Shown in pieces: positions 1 to 8,729 of a DNA stretch of 64,000 nt. Location: positions 1 through 64,000 of the forward strand of contig NZ_PVTX01000011.1 of NCBI RefSeq assembly GCF_003003075.1, written 5' to 3'. This DNA is from Isoptericola halotolerans (GTDB lineage Bacteria; Actinomycetota; Actinomycetes; Actinomycetales; Cellulomonadaceae). A program made the translations under genes and the position numbers. The number at the start of each line of letters is the position of its first letter. Within the stretch, counting starts at the first letter, position 1. The notes under the pieces are model-generated. The model had not been told where the DNA came from and searched no databases. It was given only the letters and a program-made list of their open reading frames with translations.

Positions 1-458
1 ATGCCGACCGGGACGTTGGCCTGCTGGTCGAACAGCTGGAAGATGGCCAGGCGCTGGCCGATCGAGTCCCAGCCGAGCACGGCCCAGCCGGAGCCCTGGA
101 TGCCGGTGGCGGTCGCGGCGAAGTGGGCCTGGAACGCGGCGAAGGAGCCGAACTGGTCCTTGATCGCCTCGGCCAGCTCGCCGTCGGGCTCGCCGCCGCC
201 CTCGGGGGACAGGTTGTGCCAGAACACGGTGTGGTTGGTGTGCCCGCCGAGGTGGAACGCGAGGTTCTTCTCGTGCAGGTTGACCGCGCCCAGGTCGCCG
301 GACTCGCGGGCCTCGGCCAGCTTCTCCAGCGCGGTGTTCGCGCCCGCGACGTAGGTGGCGTGGTGCTTGTCGTGGTGCAGCTCCATGATCTTGCCGCTGA
401 TGTGCGGCTCGAGCGCGCTGTAGTCGTAGGGCAGATCCGGCAGCGTGTAGACAGCCAT
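1..458 (-). CDS. sodA: Superoxide dismutase (Fe/Mn family), C-terminus off the window
   Basis: Cytosolic enzyme that converts superoxide to peroxide and oxygen. The first 152 residues are visible. They start [18 protein letters not shown], carry the [10 protein letters not shown] metal-ligand helix of the N-terminal helical hairpin, and contain the second conserved block [11 protein letters not shown]. The family is about 200-210 residues, so roughly the last 55, including the DxWEHAY metal motif, lie beyond base 1. The ATG at 458-456 follows a GGAAGG ribosome site about nine bases upstream. Metal preference (Fe or Mn) cannot be judged without the C-terminal half. The gene is separated from the bc1 operon by a strong hairpin. 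Confidence 0.96.
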   Translation of the reverse strand, partial: MAVYTLPDLPYDYSALEPHISGKIMELHHDKHHATYVAGANTALEKLAEARESGDLGAVNLHEKNLAFHLGGHTNHTVFWHNLSPEGGGEPDGELAEAIKDQFGSFAAFQAHFAATATGIQGSGWAVLGWDSIGQRLAIFQLFDQQANVPVG

Positions 459-555
459 GCTCTTGTACCTTCCGTTGTCGGGTTCGCGCACCGCGTGGGT
501 GCGCGACGGTGCGGCGCCGATCCGGCGGACGTACCCGCCGGTGCAGGATAGACAG

Positions 556-602
556 AGACCCGCGCATCTTGCCCGCCGCGGCGGACGAAGATGCGCGGGT
601 CT
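556..602 (-). terminator. Hairpin terminator downstream of qcrB
   Basis: A perfect 15-base inverted repeat (556-570 with 588-602) encloses a 17-base loop that itself holds a small GC palindrome. It begins 23 bases after the qcrB stop and precedes sodA, so it probably ends the bc1 transcript. No U-tract follows, as is usual in high-GC actinobacteria. Confidence 0.75.
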
Positions 603-624
603 GTCGACTATCCGCTCAGGAGAC

Positions 625-2331
625 TCAGTGCTCCCGCTCGGCGTTCTCGGCCCCCGAGACCAGCTCGGGGGAGTGCTGGGCGGACTCGATCTCGTCGTGC
701 TCGCCGTGCGAGTGCGCGGCGGCGAGCTCGGCGGGCGTGACGGGCTCGACCCGGTCCTCGTAGAAGAACCGCGACAGCTTCTGCCAGCGCTTGTCCTTCT
801 TGTAGCCGGGCCGCTTGACGCCACGGGCGTCCGTCGCGGGCTCGATCTCGAGGGGCTTGTAGGCGTCGTAGTTGACGCGCAGCCACCGCTCCTGCTCGTC
901 CAGGGGGCGGTGCACCTCGATGTACTCACCGTTGGCGAACCGGACGATCCGACCCGTCTCGTGACCGTGCAGGACCAGCTCGCGGTCCTTGCGCTGCAGC
1001 CCGAGGCAGATCCGCTTGGTGATCCAGAAGCCCAGGACCGGACCGACGAAGAACAGGATCCGGAACGCCCACGTGATCTGGTTGATCGACATCCCGAAGT
1101 GGGTGGCGATGAGGTCGTTCGAGCCGGCGAGCGCCAGGATGATGAACGCGGTCAGGAAGGCCACACCCAGCCCCGTGCGCACCGGCACGTTGCGAGGCCG
1201 GTCGAGCACGTGGTGCTCGCGCTTGTCGCCGGTGACCCGCGCCTCGAGGAACGGGTAGACGAACAGGAACGTGAACAGCAGGCCAGGGACGACGACCGCC
1301 GGGATCAGGACGTTCAGCGGCAACGTGTACCCGAAGATGACCCACTCGGTCCCGGCCCCTGGCATCAGCCGGAGCGATCCCTCGAGGAAGAGCATGTACC
1401 AGTCCGGCTGTGCGCCTGCGCCGACCGGCGACGGGTCATAAGGACCGTAGTTCCACACGTTGTTGATGCTCATCGTCGCACCCATGAGCGCCAGGATGCC
1501 GAAGACGATGAAGAAGTTGCCGCCCATCTTGGCGATGTACACCGGGAAGAGCGGGTAGCCCACGACGTTCTTGTGCGTGCGGCCGCCACCGGGGTACTGC
1601 GTGTGCTTGTGCAGCACCATGAGGAACAGGTGGACGCCGATCAGCGCGAGGATCAGCGCCGGCACGAGCAGGATGTGCACCGTGAAGAGGCGCGGGATGA
1701 TGTGCTCGCCGGGGAACTCGCCACCGAAGATGAAGTACGACAGGTACGAGCCGATGACCGGCAGCGACTTCACCACGCCGTCCGTGATCCGCAGGCCGTT
1801 GCCGGACAGGACGTCGTCGGGGAGCGAGTAGCCGGAGAACCCGGCAGCCAGGCCGAGGATCATGAGGACCGTGCCGACGAGCCAGTTGATCTCGCGCGGC
1901 TTGCGGAAGGCGCCGGTGAAGAAGACGCGCATCATGTGGACCACGATCGAGGCCATGAAGACCAGGGCCGCCCAGTGGTGGATCTGCCGCATGAGCAGCC
2001 CGCCACGGACCTCGAAGGACAGGTCCAGCGTCGAGGCGAAGGCCACGGACATCAGCTGGCCCTGCATCGCCTCGGGACCGGCGCCGTGGTACTCGATCAG
2101 GGCCATCGACGGATCGAAGAACATGGTCAGGAACACGCCGGTCAGCAGCAGCACGACGAACGAGAAGAGCGCCATCTCGCCGAGCATGAAGGACCAGTGG
2201 TCGGGGAAGACCTTGCGGGCGAACTCCTTGACCGCGCCTCCGACGGAGGTGCGCTGGTCCAGGTAGTCGGCCGCCTTGCCGGCGGGGGTCGTCGGCGTGT
2301 CAGCGGTGGAGGGGCTGGTGTCGGTGCTCAC
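625..2331 (-). CDS. qcrB: Cytochrome bc1 complex cytochrome b subunit QcrB
   Basis: Membrane diheme cytochrome b of the menaquinol:cytochrome c oxidoreductase, carrying both quinone sites. The 568 residues show the multi-helix cytochrome b core: heme-ligand histidines in [12 protein letters not shown] and in the helix near [10 protein letters not shown], and the Qo-site motif PDWY (PEWY in mitochondria). A long cytoplasmic tail rich in charged residues follows the last helix, as in other actinobacterial QcrB proteins. The GTG start at 2331 overlaps the qcrA stop (GTGA), indicating translational coupling. The upstream open frame inside qcrA is not coding. It is the last gene of the qcrC-qcrA-qcrB operon. 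Confidence 0.96.
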   Translation of the reverse strand: MSTDTSPSTADTPTTPAGKAADYLDQRTSVGGAVKEFARKVFPDHWSFMLGEMALFSFVVLLLTGVFLTMFFDPSMALIEYHGAGPEAMQGQLMSVAFASTLDLSFEVRGGLLMRQIHHWAALVFMASIVVHMMRVFFTGAFRKPREINWLVGTVLMILGLAAGFSGYSLPDDVLSGNGLRITDGVVKSLPVIGSYLSYFIFGGEFPGEHIIPRLFTVHILLVPALILALIGVHLFLMVLHKHTQYPGGGRTHKNVVGYPLFPVYIAKMGGNFFIVFGILALMGATMSINNVWNYGPYDPSPVGAGAQPDWYMLFLEGSLRLMPGAGTEWVIFGYTLPLNVLIPAVVVPGLLFTFLFVYPFLEARVTGDKREHHVLDRPRNVPVRTGLGVAFLTAFIILALAGSNDLIATHFGMSINQITWAFRILFFVGPVLGFWITKRICLGLQRKDRELVLHGHETGRIVRFANGEYIEVHRPLDEQERWLRVNYDAYKPLEIEPATDARGVKRPGYKKDKRWQKLSRFFYEDRVEPVTPAELAAAHSHGEHDEIESAQHSPELVSGAENAEREH

Positions 2332-3374
2332 TTCAGGCGCTCCCAGTAGCTCGGGCCGATGGGCTCGGCGAAGTCGTCCTGTGCCACGAGATAGCCCTCG
2401 TCGTCGACGGTGATGGGCAGCTGGGGCAGGGGACGGTTCGCAGGACCGAAGACGACCTTGGCGCCGTCGGCCATGTCGAAGGTCGACTGGTGGCACGGGC
2501 AGAGCAGGTGGTGCGTCTGCTGCTCGTAGAGCGCCACGGGGCACCCGACGTGGGTGCAGATCTTCGAGTACGCGACGATGCCGTCGTACGACCAGGTCTC
2601 GCCCTCGGGCGACTGGTCGGACCGGAGGTCCTCCGGGTTGAGACGCACCAGGAGCACCACGGCCTTGGCCTTCTCCGTGATCCACTCGTGCGACTGCATC
2701 TCCTCCTGGGAGGCCTCCGGGATGACGTGGGCCGCAGAGCCCACGGTCAGGTCGGCGGCCCTGATCGGACGACCGGTCGGGTCGTACGCGAGGCGCTTGT
2801 TGCGCTCCCAGAGGGTGTGGCGGAACTTCGAGACGTTCCAGTCGCCGCCGACGCTGGAGATCAGCGGCACGGCGAACGTGAGGGGGAACAGGGCGAGCGC
2901 GGAGACCGCGGCACCCTTGAGGACGCCGCGGCGCGCGATGCCGGAGTCCTCGACGCCGTCGGCCAGGTGCTGCACGGCGACCTGACGTACCTCCGGCGAG
3001 CTCGCGAGCGTGTGGCGCTCGTCCACGTGCTCGTGGTCGCTCATGAGCGACTTGGCCCAGTGGATCGCGGCGATGCCGATGCCGAGCAGGGAGATCGCCA
3101 TGGTGACGCCCAGGAGGGCCGTCGACAGGCGGGTCCCGGCGGTGGTGCCGTCGGGCCGGACCGCGAAGTAGACGACGACGCTGGCGATGGCGCCCACGCA
3201 CGAGATCCCGAAGATCAGCGCGATGAGGCGCTCGTTGCGCTTGGCCGCCTGCGGGTCGACGTCGGTCAGGCGCGACCGGTGGGCCGGGACACCCGGGTCC
3301 TCGAACCGCTCGGGGTGGGCCGCGGTGTCCCGGGCCGCGACGTCCTGGCCGGGGGTGTTCTGGTTGTCGCTCAC
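2328..3374 (-). CDS. qcrA: Cytochrome bc1 complex Rieske iron-sulfur subunit QcrA
   Basis: Carries the [2Fe-2S] cluster that takes electrons from menaquinol to the QcrC hemes. The cluster ligands are visible as CTHVGC and CPCH near residues 280-300. About three hydrophobic segments lie in the N-terminal half (around residues 60-80, 95-115 and 170-195), as in actinobacterial Rieske proteins, which have three rather than one. I chose GTG 3374 (VSDNQNTPGQD) because it forms a GTGA overlap with the qcrC stop; the longer open frame to 3434 runs inside qcrC. Length is 348 residues, usual for the group. Confidence 0.95.
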   Translation of the reverse strand: MSDNQNTPGQDVAARDTAAHPERFEDPGVPAHRSRLTDVDPQAAKRNERLIALIFGISCVGAIASVVVYFAVRPDGTTAGTRLSTALLGVTMAISLLGIGIAAIHWAKSLMSDHEHVDERHTLASSPEVRQVAVQHLADGVEDSGIARRGVLKGAAVSALALFPLTFAVPLISSVGGDWNVSKFRHTLWERNKRLAYDPTGRPIRAADLTVGSAAHVIPEASQEEMQSHEWITEKAKAVVLLVRLNPEDLRSDQSPEGETWSYDGIVAYSKICTHVGCPVALYEQQTHHLLCPCHQSTFDMADGAKVVFGPANRPLPQLPITVDDEGYLVAQDDFAEPIGPSYWERLK

Positions 3375-4153
3375 GAGGACTTCGCTCCGATCCACACAGC
3401 AGCACCGATCATCAGCCCGAGGCCGACGACCCATGCCCAGAGGCCTTCGCTGACGGGGCCGAGCGACCCGAGGGTCAGGCCTCCGGCTGATCCGTCACGC
3501 TGCTCGACGAGGTACGCGATCACGTCGCGCTTCTCGTCAGGGGTGATGTTGGCGTCGTTGAAGACCGGCATCGACTGCGGGCCGGTCAGCATCGCCTGAT
3601 AGATGTTCTGCTCCGAGACCTCGTCCAGCGGCGGAGCCCACTTGCCCTCGGACAGTGCACCGCCGGCGCCGACGGCGTTGTGGCACATCGCGCAGTTGGT
3701 GCGGAACAGCAGGGCACCGTTGGCGGAGTCCCCGAGCTCGGCGTCGACCTGCTCCTCCGTGGGGATCGCCGGACCGGCACCGAGCGAGGCGACGTACGCC
3801 GCGAGCTGGGCGGTCTGCTCCTCGTTCATCTGGGGCGGCTTCTGGGCAGCCTGCGGTCCGCTCATCTGCATGGGCATGCGGCCGGTGGAGACCTGGAAGT
3901 CGACCGCCGCGGCACCCACGCCGACGAGCGACGGGGCTTCCGGGGTGCCCTCGGCGTTCGGACCGTGGCACGTGGCGCAGTTGGCCTGGAAGAGCCGCTG
4001 GCCCTCCTCCACGTCGGTCGCAGTGCTGGCGGTCTCGGCGGTGGCCGGACTCGGCGCCAGGACGGCGTACACGCCGCCCGTGACCAGCAGCGCCAGCAGC
4101 AGCAGCACGACCGGAGCGGCCCGGTGGTGCCGGCGGGCGGCGAGTGCCTTCAC
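3371..4153 (-). CDS. qcrC: Cytochrome bc1 complex diheme cytochrome c subunit QcrC
   Basis: Membrane-anchored cytochrome c that passes electrons directly to the aa3 oxidase in the actinobacterial bc1-aa3 supercomplex, replacing soluble cytochrome c. The 260 residues hold an N-terminal membrane segment (about 14-34), two CXXCH heme sites (CATCH near residue 60 and CAMCH near residue 160) and a C-terminal membrane anchor. First gene of qcrCAB. It lies 70 bases after ctaE on the same strand, and the two are probably cotranscribed. Confidence 0.96.
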   Translation of the reverse strand: MKALAARRHHRAAPVVLLLLALLVTGGVYAVLAPSPATAETASTATDVEEGQRLFQANCATCHGPNAEGTPEAPSLVGVGAAAVDFQVSTGRMPMQMSGPQAAQKPPQMNEEQTAQLAAYVASLGAGPAIPTEEQVDAELGDSANGALLFRTNCAMCHNAVGAGGALSEGKWAPPLDEVSEQNIYQAMLTGPQSMPVFNDANITPDEKRDVIAYLVEQRDGSAGGLTLGSLGPVSEGLWAWVVGLGLMIGAAVWIGAKSS

Positions 4154-4223
4154 GAAAATGTCCTCGTCTCGCAGGTGGGTGGTGCAGGGTCAGGAGCGGG
4201 GCGACGGGAGTGCCGCCCGGAGA

Positions 4224-4868
4224 TCACTTCAGGATGTAGATCACCAGGAACAGCGCGATCCACACGACGTCGACGAAGTGCCAGTAGTAGGACACCACGA
4301 GCCCCGTGGTGACCTCGTGGTGCGTGAACCGCTTGGCGCGGAACGAGCGCCCCAGCAGGAACAGGAAGGCGATCAGGCCGCCGACCACGTGCAGGCCGTG
4401 GAACCCGGTCGCCAGGTAGAAGACCGACCCGTAGGCGCTGGACGAGATCGTCAGGCCCTCGTGGACGAGCTCGGCGTACTCGAAGATCTGGCCGGAGACG
4501 AAGAACGCGCCCATGAGGAACGTCAGCGTCATCCACTCGTTCATGCCCCACCTGCTCACCTGGAGCAGCGAACCGGTGCGGACCGGCTGGAAGCGCTCCG
4601 CGGCCAGCACGCCGGCCTGGCAGGTGATCGAGGAGGCGACGAGGACGCAGGTGTTGATCAGCGGGAAGACCAGCGAGACGTGCGCCGCCTCGGCATTCCA
4701 CTCCGCCTCCGGCAGCACGGAGCGGACGGTGAAGTACATGGCGAACAGGCCGGCGAAGAACATGAGCTCGCTGGCCAGCCACACGATCGTCCCGACCGAG
4801 ACGGTGTTCGGTCGGTTGACGGTCACGTGCTGATGGGCGTGGGGGGCAGCAGCCGTTGCAGTCGACAC
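4224..4868 (-). CDS. ctaE: Cytochrome c oxidase subunit III CtaE
   Basis: Subunit III of the aa3 terminal oxidase. The protein has about five hydrophobic helices and conserved family segments such as [20 protein letters not shown] and FHGLHVVGG near the C-terminus. Two starts are possible. ATG 4877 gives 217 residues; GTG 4868 gives 214 and lies seven bases after a CATAAT -10 hexamer, which fits the leaderless pattern seen elsewhere in this window, so I prefer it. It sits upstream of qcrCAB, the usual actinobacterial arrangement. The other aa3 subunits are not in the window. Confidence 0.95.
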   Translation of the reverse strand: MSTATAAAPHAHQHVTVNRPNTVSVGTIVWLASELMFFAGLFAMYFTVRSVLPEAEWNAEAAHVSLVFPLINTCVLVASSITCQAGVLAAERFQPVRTGSLLQVSRWGMNEWMTLTFLMGAFFVSGQIFEYAELVHEGLTISSSAYGSVFYLATGFHGLHVVGGLIAFLFLLGRSFRAKRFTHHEVTTGLVVSYYWHFVDVVWIALFLVIYILK

Positions 4869-4869
4869 A

Positions 4870-4886
4870 TCAGCCATTATGGCTGA
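4870..4886 (-). promoter_or_regulatory. Inverted repeat spanning the ctaE start, with a -10 hexamer
   Basis: Seven-base arms (4870-4876 and 4880-4886) flank three bases. The minus-strand hexamer CATAAT (4881-4876) lies inside the repeat, seven bases before GTG 4868. If transcription starts at that GTG this is an operator/-10 overlap. If the message is longer, the ATG at 4877 would sit in a hairpin loop. Confidence 0.5.
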
Positions 4887-5079
4887 CGTGAGGCGGGTTC
4901 GAGGACCCGGGGGGTGCGGATGGTGGAGATCAGGTTTACGGAATCTGCAGAATCATGCCGTCTGAGGCGCTGTTCGTGACGGATCGAGCGAGACTGCCAC
5001 GAAAAGACCACGCACCATCGCTGACCGAGGTGACGCACCTGTGCCACGATGCCACCAAACGTCTGCGAAGGGATGCTCG

Positions 5080-5469
5080 ATGACGACCGGCCCCCGTGTC
5101 CTGCTGTACAGCGACGACGCCACCGTGCGCGAACAGGTGCGGCTCGCCGTCGGACCCCGCCTCGGTGCGGGCGCCGCCGAGATCGCCTGGACGGAGGTCG
5201 CCACCCGCGACAGGCTCCTCGCCGCGGCCGACGGCCGCCGGTTCGACCTGCTGATCCTCGACGGCGAGGCGGACAAGGCCGGCGGGATGGGGCTGTGCCG
5301 GCAGCTCAAGAACGAGGTGTACGCCTGCCCGCCAGTGCTCGTCCTCACCGGACGGGCGCAGGACGCCTGGCTGGCATCATGGTCCCTCGCCGACTCCGTG
5401 GTGCCGCGACCGCTCGACGCCTTCGCGGTGCAGCGCGCGGTGGCGGAGACGTTGTCGCAGGCCGCCTGA
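5080..5469 (+). CDS. Stand-alone receiver-like (response regulator) protein, degenerate
   Basis: A 129-residue single-domain protein with the fold pattern of a CheY-like receiver: the acidic pair in [11 protein letters not shown], a phosphoacceptor-type aspartate in [14 protein letters not shown], and the conserved Thr in VLVLTGRA. The usual Lys before the cis-proline is replaced by Arg (VVPRPLDAF), so normal phosphorylation-dependent switching is doubtful. There is no output domain and no histidine kinase nearby. ATG 5080 follows a GAAGGGA ribosome site; the ORF extends in frame to 5041 without one. It lies divergent from ctaE and upstream of trpD. A role in respiratory control is only a guess from position. 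Confidence 0.75.
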   Translation: MTTGPRVLLYSDDATVREQVRLAVGPRLGAGAAEIAWTEVATRDRLLAAADGRRFDLLILDGEADKAGGMGLCRQLKNEVYACPPVLVLTGRAQDAWLASWSLADSVVPRPLDAFAVQRAVAETLSQAA

Positions 5470-5518
5470 AACCTCCGTCCCGGCCCACCAGCTCCTGACC
5501 CCTGACCTCCCGCCGAAA

Positions 5519-6592
5519 GTGACCACCGTGCCGACGAACGTCCCGACCGACCTGACCTGGCCCGGCGTGCTCACCGAGCTCGTCGCCGGCGCCGACCTCA
5601 CCGCCGAGCAGACGGCGTGGGCCATGGACCAGGTGATGTCGGGCGAGGTCCCCCCGACCCGCCTGGCCGGGTTCCTGGTCGGGCTCCGGGCCAAGGGGGA
5701 GACGGCGGCGGAGCTCGCCGGCCTCGCGGACGCCATGCTGGCGCACGCGATCCGGATCGAGGTCGCCGGTCCGGCGGTCGACCTGGTCGGCACGGGCGGT
5801 GACCGGCACCACACGGTCAACATCTCCACGATGGCGGCCGTGGTCGTCGCCGGGACCGGTGTCCGCGTGGTCAAGCACGGCAACCGCGCGGCCTCGTCGT
5901 CGTCCGGATCGGCGGACGTCCTCGAGGCCCTCGGGGTGCGGCTCAACCAGCCCGCCGAACGTGTCGCCGCGATCGCGCACGACGTCGGCATCACCTTCTG
6001 CTTCGCCGGGATGTTCCACCCCTCGATGCGCCACGCGGCGACCGCGCGGAGGGACCTGGGGATCGCCACGGCCTTCAACTTCCTCGGTCCCCTGACGAAC
6101 CCGGCCCAGCCGCGTGCGACCGCCGTCGGCTGTGCCGACGCCCGGATGGCGCCGCTGATGGCCGGCGTCTTCGCGGAGCGCGGCACCAGCGCCCTGGTCT
6201 TCCGCGGTGACGACGGGCTCGACGAGCTCGCCGCCACCGGCGGTGCCTCGGTCTGGGAGGTGCGCGACGGCGAGGTCTCGGAGCAGCGTTTCGACGCGGC
6301 GGCGGAGCTCGGTCTGGACCGTCTGGAGATCGCGGACCTGCGCGGCGCGGACGCCGTCCACAACGCCCAGGTGGCGCGGGAGGTCTTCACGGGGACCGAT
6401 CAGGGTCCCGTCCGCCAGACGGTCCTGCTCAACGCGGCGGCCGCCCTCGTGGCCGACGGCACGCTGCCGGGGACGGCGGACGGCACGCTCGCCCAGCGGC
6501 TGGCGGCCGGCGTCGAGCACGCCGCGCGCAGCATCGACGACGGGGGTGCCGCCGACGTCGTCGAGCGGTGGGTGGCGGCGACCCAGGCCTGA
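5519..6592 (+). CDS. trpD: Anthranilate phosphoribosyltransferase TrpD
   Basis: Second step of tryptophan synthesis: transfers phosphoribose from PRPP to anthranilate in the cytosol. The 357 residues show the family signatures DLVGTGGD (PRPP-binding glycine loop), [29 protein letters not shown] and the downstream NFLGPLTNP. An in-frame GTG at 5528 is an alternative start. The gene stands alone, away from other trp genes, beside the oxidase genes; the same isolated placement occurs in M. tuberculosis, where trpD neighbours ctaE. Expression is probably independent of a trp operon. Confidence 0.96.
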   Translation: MTTVPTNVPTDLTWPGVLTELVAGADLTAEQTAWAMDQVMSGEVPPTRLAGFLVGLRAKGETAAELAGLADAMLAHAIRIEVAGPAVDLVGTGGDRHHTVNISTMAAVVVAGTGVRVVKHGNRAASSSSGSADVLEALGVRLNQPAERVAAIAHDVGITFCFAGMFHPSMRHAATARRDLGIATAFNFLGPLTNPAQPRATAVGCADARMAPLMAGVFAERGTSALVFRGDDGLDELAATGGASVWEVRDGEVSEQRFDAAAELGLDRLEIADLRGADAVHNAQVAREVFTGTDQGPVRQTVLLNAAAALVADGTLPGTADGTLAQRLAAGVEHAARSIDDGGAADVVERWVAATQA

Positions 6593-6616
6593 CGAAGCCT
6601 GGCGGGTCCCCGACCG

Positions 6617-6637
6617 GGCGTGAGACTCGGTCTCGCC
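6617..6637. terminator. Possible terminator between trpD and the RAM-domain gene
   Basis: A short hairpin (GAGAC paired with GTCTC, extended by GC pairs with one bulge) lies in the 66-base gap between two convergent genes. It is weak and has no U-tract; its position is the main argument. Confidence 0.35.
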
Positions 6638-6658
6638 GCCGCCGTCAGCCGGCGACGG

Positions 6659-6940
6659 TCAGTCGTCCAGCCCGAGCGCGAACGCCTGCTCGAGCTCCAC
6701 GTTGGAGTACGCCCGGAACGCGATGAGCGTCTCGGTGCGGAGCACGCCGTCCACCTTGCTGATGCCGTCGGCGATGACGGTCGCGAGGTCGTCGTGCTCG
6801 TCGACCCGCACCATCGCCACCAGGTCGGCCTTGCCGGTGACCGAGTAGACCTCGCTCACCCCGTCCAGGTTCGTGACCTGGGTGGCGACCTCGGGGATAC
6901 GGTCCGGGACGGTGTCGATGAGGACGATCGCGGTCAGCAT
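6659..6940 (-). CDS. Lrp/AsnC ligand-binding (RAM) domain protein
   Basis: A 93-residue protein that consists only of the RAM effector-binding domain of Lrp/AsnC regulators, beginning MLTAIVLIDTVPDRIPEVA and containing VSEVYSVTGKADLVAMV. There is no helix-turn-helix, so it cannot bind DNA in the usual way. Such stand-alone proteins oligomerise and are thought to bind amino acids or modulate full-length Lrp partners. Its start overlaps the end of the upstream exonuclease gene by seven bases, yet it also has its own TACGAT hexamer six bases before the ATG. The ligand is unknown. Confidence 0.9.
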   Translation of the reverse strand: MLTAIVLIDTVPDRIPEVATQVTNLDGVSEVYSVTGKADLVAMVRVDEHDDLATVIADGISKVDGVLRTETLIAFRAYSNVELEQAFALGLDD

Positions 6941-8694
6941 GCCGCCATCGTATCCGCGCCGCCGAGGGCCAGCGCGACCGACGCCGACACGTCGTCGAGG
7001 TCGGCGTGCGCCAGCGCCGAGCGAACGGGGCACGTCCAGGGCCCGGAGACGTGCACGAGACGTACGTGCGGCTGGTCCAGCCAGTCCAGGACGAGGGCTG
7101 CCTCCTCCGGGTGGCAGGCAGGAGCCGGCGGCTGGGCGGGTTCGACGACCTCGGCCGTCGCCCGCAGGGCGTCCACGACCGGCAGCGGGTCCTCGCGCGG
7201 CCCGGTCACCGCGGTGCCGGCGAGCCGTGCGTGCCGGACGACGACGATCTCCCAGCCGCCTGCCGCCGTCGGGCGCGCCGCGACGAGCTCGGCGCACCGG
7301 CTCAACGGGTCCATGCGTTGCGTCCGGGCGGCCGCGCGGACGAACGCCCGCAGCCGGGCCGTCACCTGGCCGGCTTCCTCGAAGCGTTCCTGCCCGGCGA
7401 GCCGCGCCACCCGTTCAGCGAGGGCTCGGACGACGGCACTCGGGTCTCCCGTCAGCGCGGTGCGGGCCTGCTCGACCAGCGCCCGGTACCCGGTGTCCGG
7501 ACCGGTGGTGGCGGTGCACGGTGCGGAGCAGCGGCCGAGACCGGCAAGGGCGCACGGGCTGCGGGGCGAGCGCGCGACCGCCGGCAGGCGCTGGGTGCAC
7601 TGGCGCAGCGCGATGGCGTCGTGCATCGCCTCCACGGCCGCGGTCGCCGTCCGGCGCGAGGTGAAGGGTCCGATGTGCGGGACGTCGCCCCGGACCTCGG
7701 GCACCACCGACAGCCGCGGGTAGGGCTCGTCGGTCAGGCGCACCCACGTCTGGCGCTCCGGGTGCTTGGAGCGTCGGTTGTACCGCGGCGCGTGCTCCGT
7801 GATGAGGCGCAGCTCGCGGACCTGAGCCTCGAGCGGTGTCGCGCAGACGACCGGGGTCACGGCATGGGCGATCCGGACCATCTCGGTGATCCGGCGCCGC
7901 TTCTCCGCGGCCGTGAAGTAGGAGCGCACGCGCTTGCGGATGTTGGTCGAGGTGCCCACGTAGAGCACCTCCTCGTCCGGTCCCCGGAAGAGGTACACGC
8001 CGGGTGCGCTGGGCAGCTCGTCGGCCAGGGTCGACTTGCGCCGGACGTCGGCAGGGACAGGGTCCGCTGCGGTGGCGAGGTCCTCGAGGTGCGTCACGCC
8101 GAGCGGTGCGAGGCGCTCGAGCAGGGCGTGCAGGACGTCGACCGTGGCGCGGGCGTCGGCGAGGGCCCGGTGGTCGGGGGAGGTCTGTGCCCGGAAGAGC
8201 CGCGCGAGCGTGGCCAGCTTGTGGTTGGGCGCCTCGTCACGAGGGACGACCCGGCGGGCGAGGGGCAGCGTATCCACGACGTCGAAGCCGGGCCACGCGT
8301 AGTCCAGGTCGGCGCACGCCGCCCGCAGGAACCCGATGTCGAACGGTGCGTTGTGGGCCACCAGCACGCAGCCGTGGGCGAACTCGAGGAAGCCCGGCAG
8401 CACCAGCTCGATGCCGGGGGCGGTCGAGACCATCGCCGTCGTGATCCCGGTCAGCCGGGCCACGAACGCCGGGACCGGCCGACCGGGGTTCACCAGCGAC
8501 TGGAACTCGCCGAGCACCTCGCCGCCCCGGACCTTGACGGCGCCGATCTCCGTGATCCCCGCGTCGTTCGCCCTGCTGCCGGTGGTCTCCAGGTCCACGA
8601 CCACGAACGTCACGTCCCGCAGCGGTGTGCCGATGTCGGCGAACGAGGGCTGGACGGCCGTCGCCGGAGGCTGCGGCGCTGGTGCGATCGACAT
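6934..8694 (-). CDS. DEDDh exonuclease fused to a GIY-YIG (Cho/UvrC-type) nuclease
   Basis: 586 residues. N-terminal DnaQ-like exonuclease (about 25-200): VVVDLETTG (DEDD motif I), HNAPFDIGF (motif II) and HRALADARATVD (motif III with the catalytic His). A GIY-YIG nuclease follows (about 230-320) with GVYLF, VLYVGTSTNIRKRV and conserved surroundings of the UvrC N-terminal half. The remainder resembles the UvrC/Cho middle region, including a Cys-containing block (CALAGLGRCSAPC) and a UVR-like helix (GQERFEEAGQV). The pairing predicts 3' incision plus end trimming in DNA repair. A homologous fusion occurs next to trpD in mycobacteria (Rv2191, from memory). It lacks the UvrC RNase H half. Confidence 0.9.
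   Translation of the reverse strand: MSIAPAPQPPATAVQPSFADIGTPLRDVTFVVVDLETTGSRANDAGITEIGAVKVRGGEVLGEFQSLVNPGRPVPAFVARLTGITTAMVSTAPGIELVLPGFLEFAHGCVLVAHNAPFDIGFLRAACADLDYAWPGFDVVDTLPLARRVVPRDEAPNHKLATLARLFRAQTSPDHRALADARATVDVLHALLERLAPLGVTHLEDLATAADPVPADVRRKSTLADELPSAPGVYLFRGPDEEVLYVGTSTNIRKRVRSYFTAAEKRRRITEMVRIAHAVTPVVCATPLEAQVRELRLITEHAPRYNRRSKHPERQTWVRLTDEPYPRLSVVPEVRGDVPHIGPFTSRRTATAAVEAMHDAIALRQCTQRLPAVARSPRSPCALAGLGRCSAPCTATTGPDTGYRALVEQARTALTGDPSAVVRALAERVARLAGQERFEEAGQVTARLRAFVRAAARTQRMDPLSRCAELVAARPTAAGGWEIVVVRHARLAGTAVTGPREDPLPVVDALRATAEVVEPAQPPAPACHPEEAALVLDWLDQPHVRLVHVSGPWTCPVRSALAHADLDDVSASVALALGGADTMAAC
6947..6952 (-). promoter_or_regulatory. -10 hexamer TACGAT for the RAM-domain gene
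   Basis: Minus-strand TACGAT six bases before ATG 6940. No Shine-Dalgarno sequence fits between them, so a leaderless message is predicted. It lies inside the 3' end of the exonuclease gene. Confidence 0.55.
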
Positions 8695-8701
8695 GGCGGG
8701 G

Positions 8702-8707
8702 ACGCTA
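8702..8707 (-). promoter_or_regulatory. -10 hexamer TAGCGT for the exonuclease/GIY-YIG gene
   Basis: Minus-strand TAGCGT seven bases before ATG 8694, with no ribosome site between them; leaderless start predicted. Confidence 0.5.
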
Positions 8708-8729
8708 GTCCCCGCCACCGACAGCCGTG

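Noticed and set aside
457-2349. 630-codon open frame on the plus strand
   Set aside because: Antisense to qcrB with composition of a high-GC shadow frame; no family resemblance, while the minus-strand QcrB reading is unmistakable.
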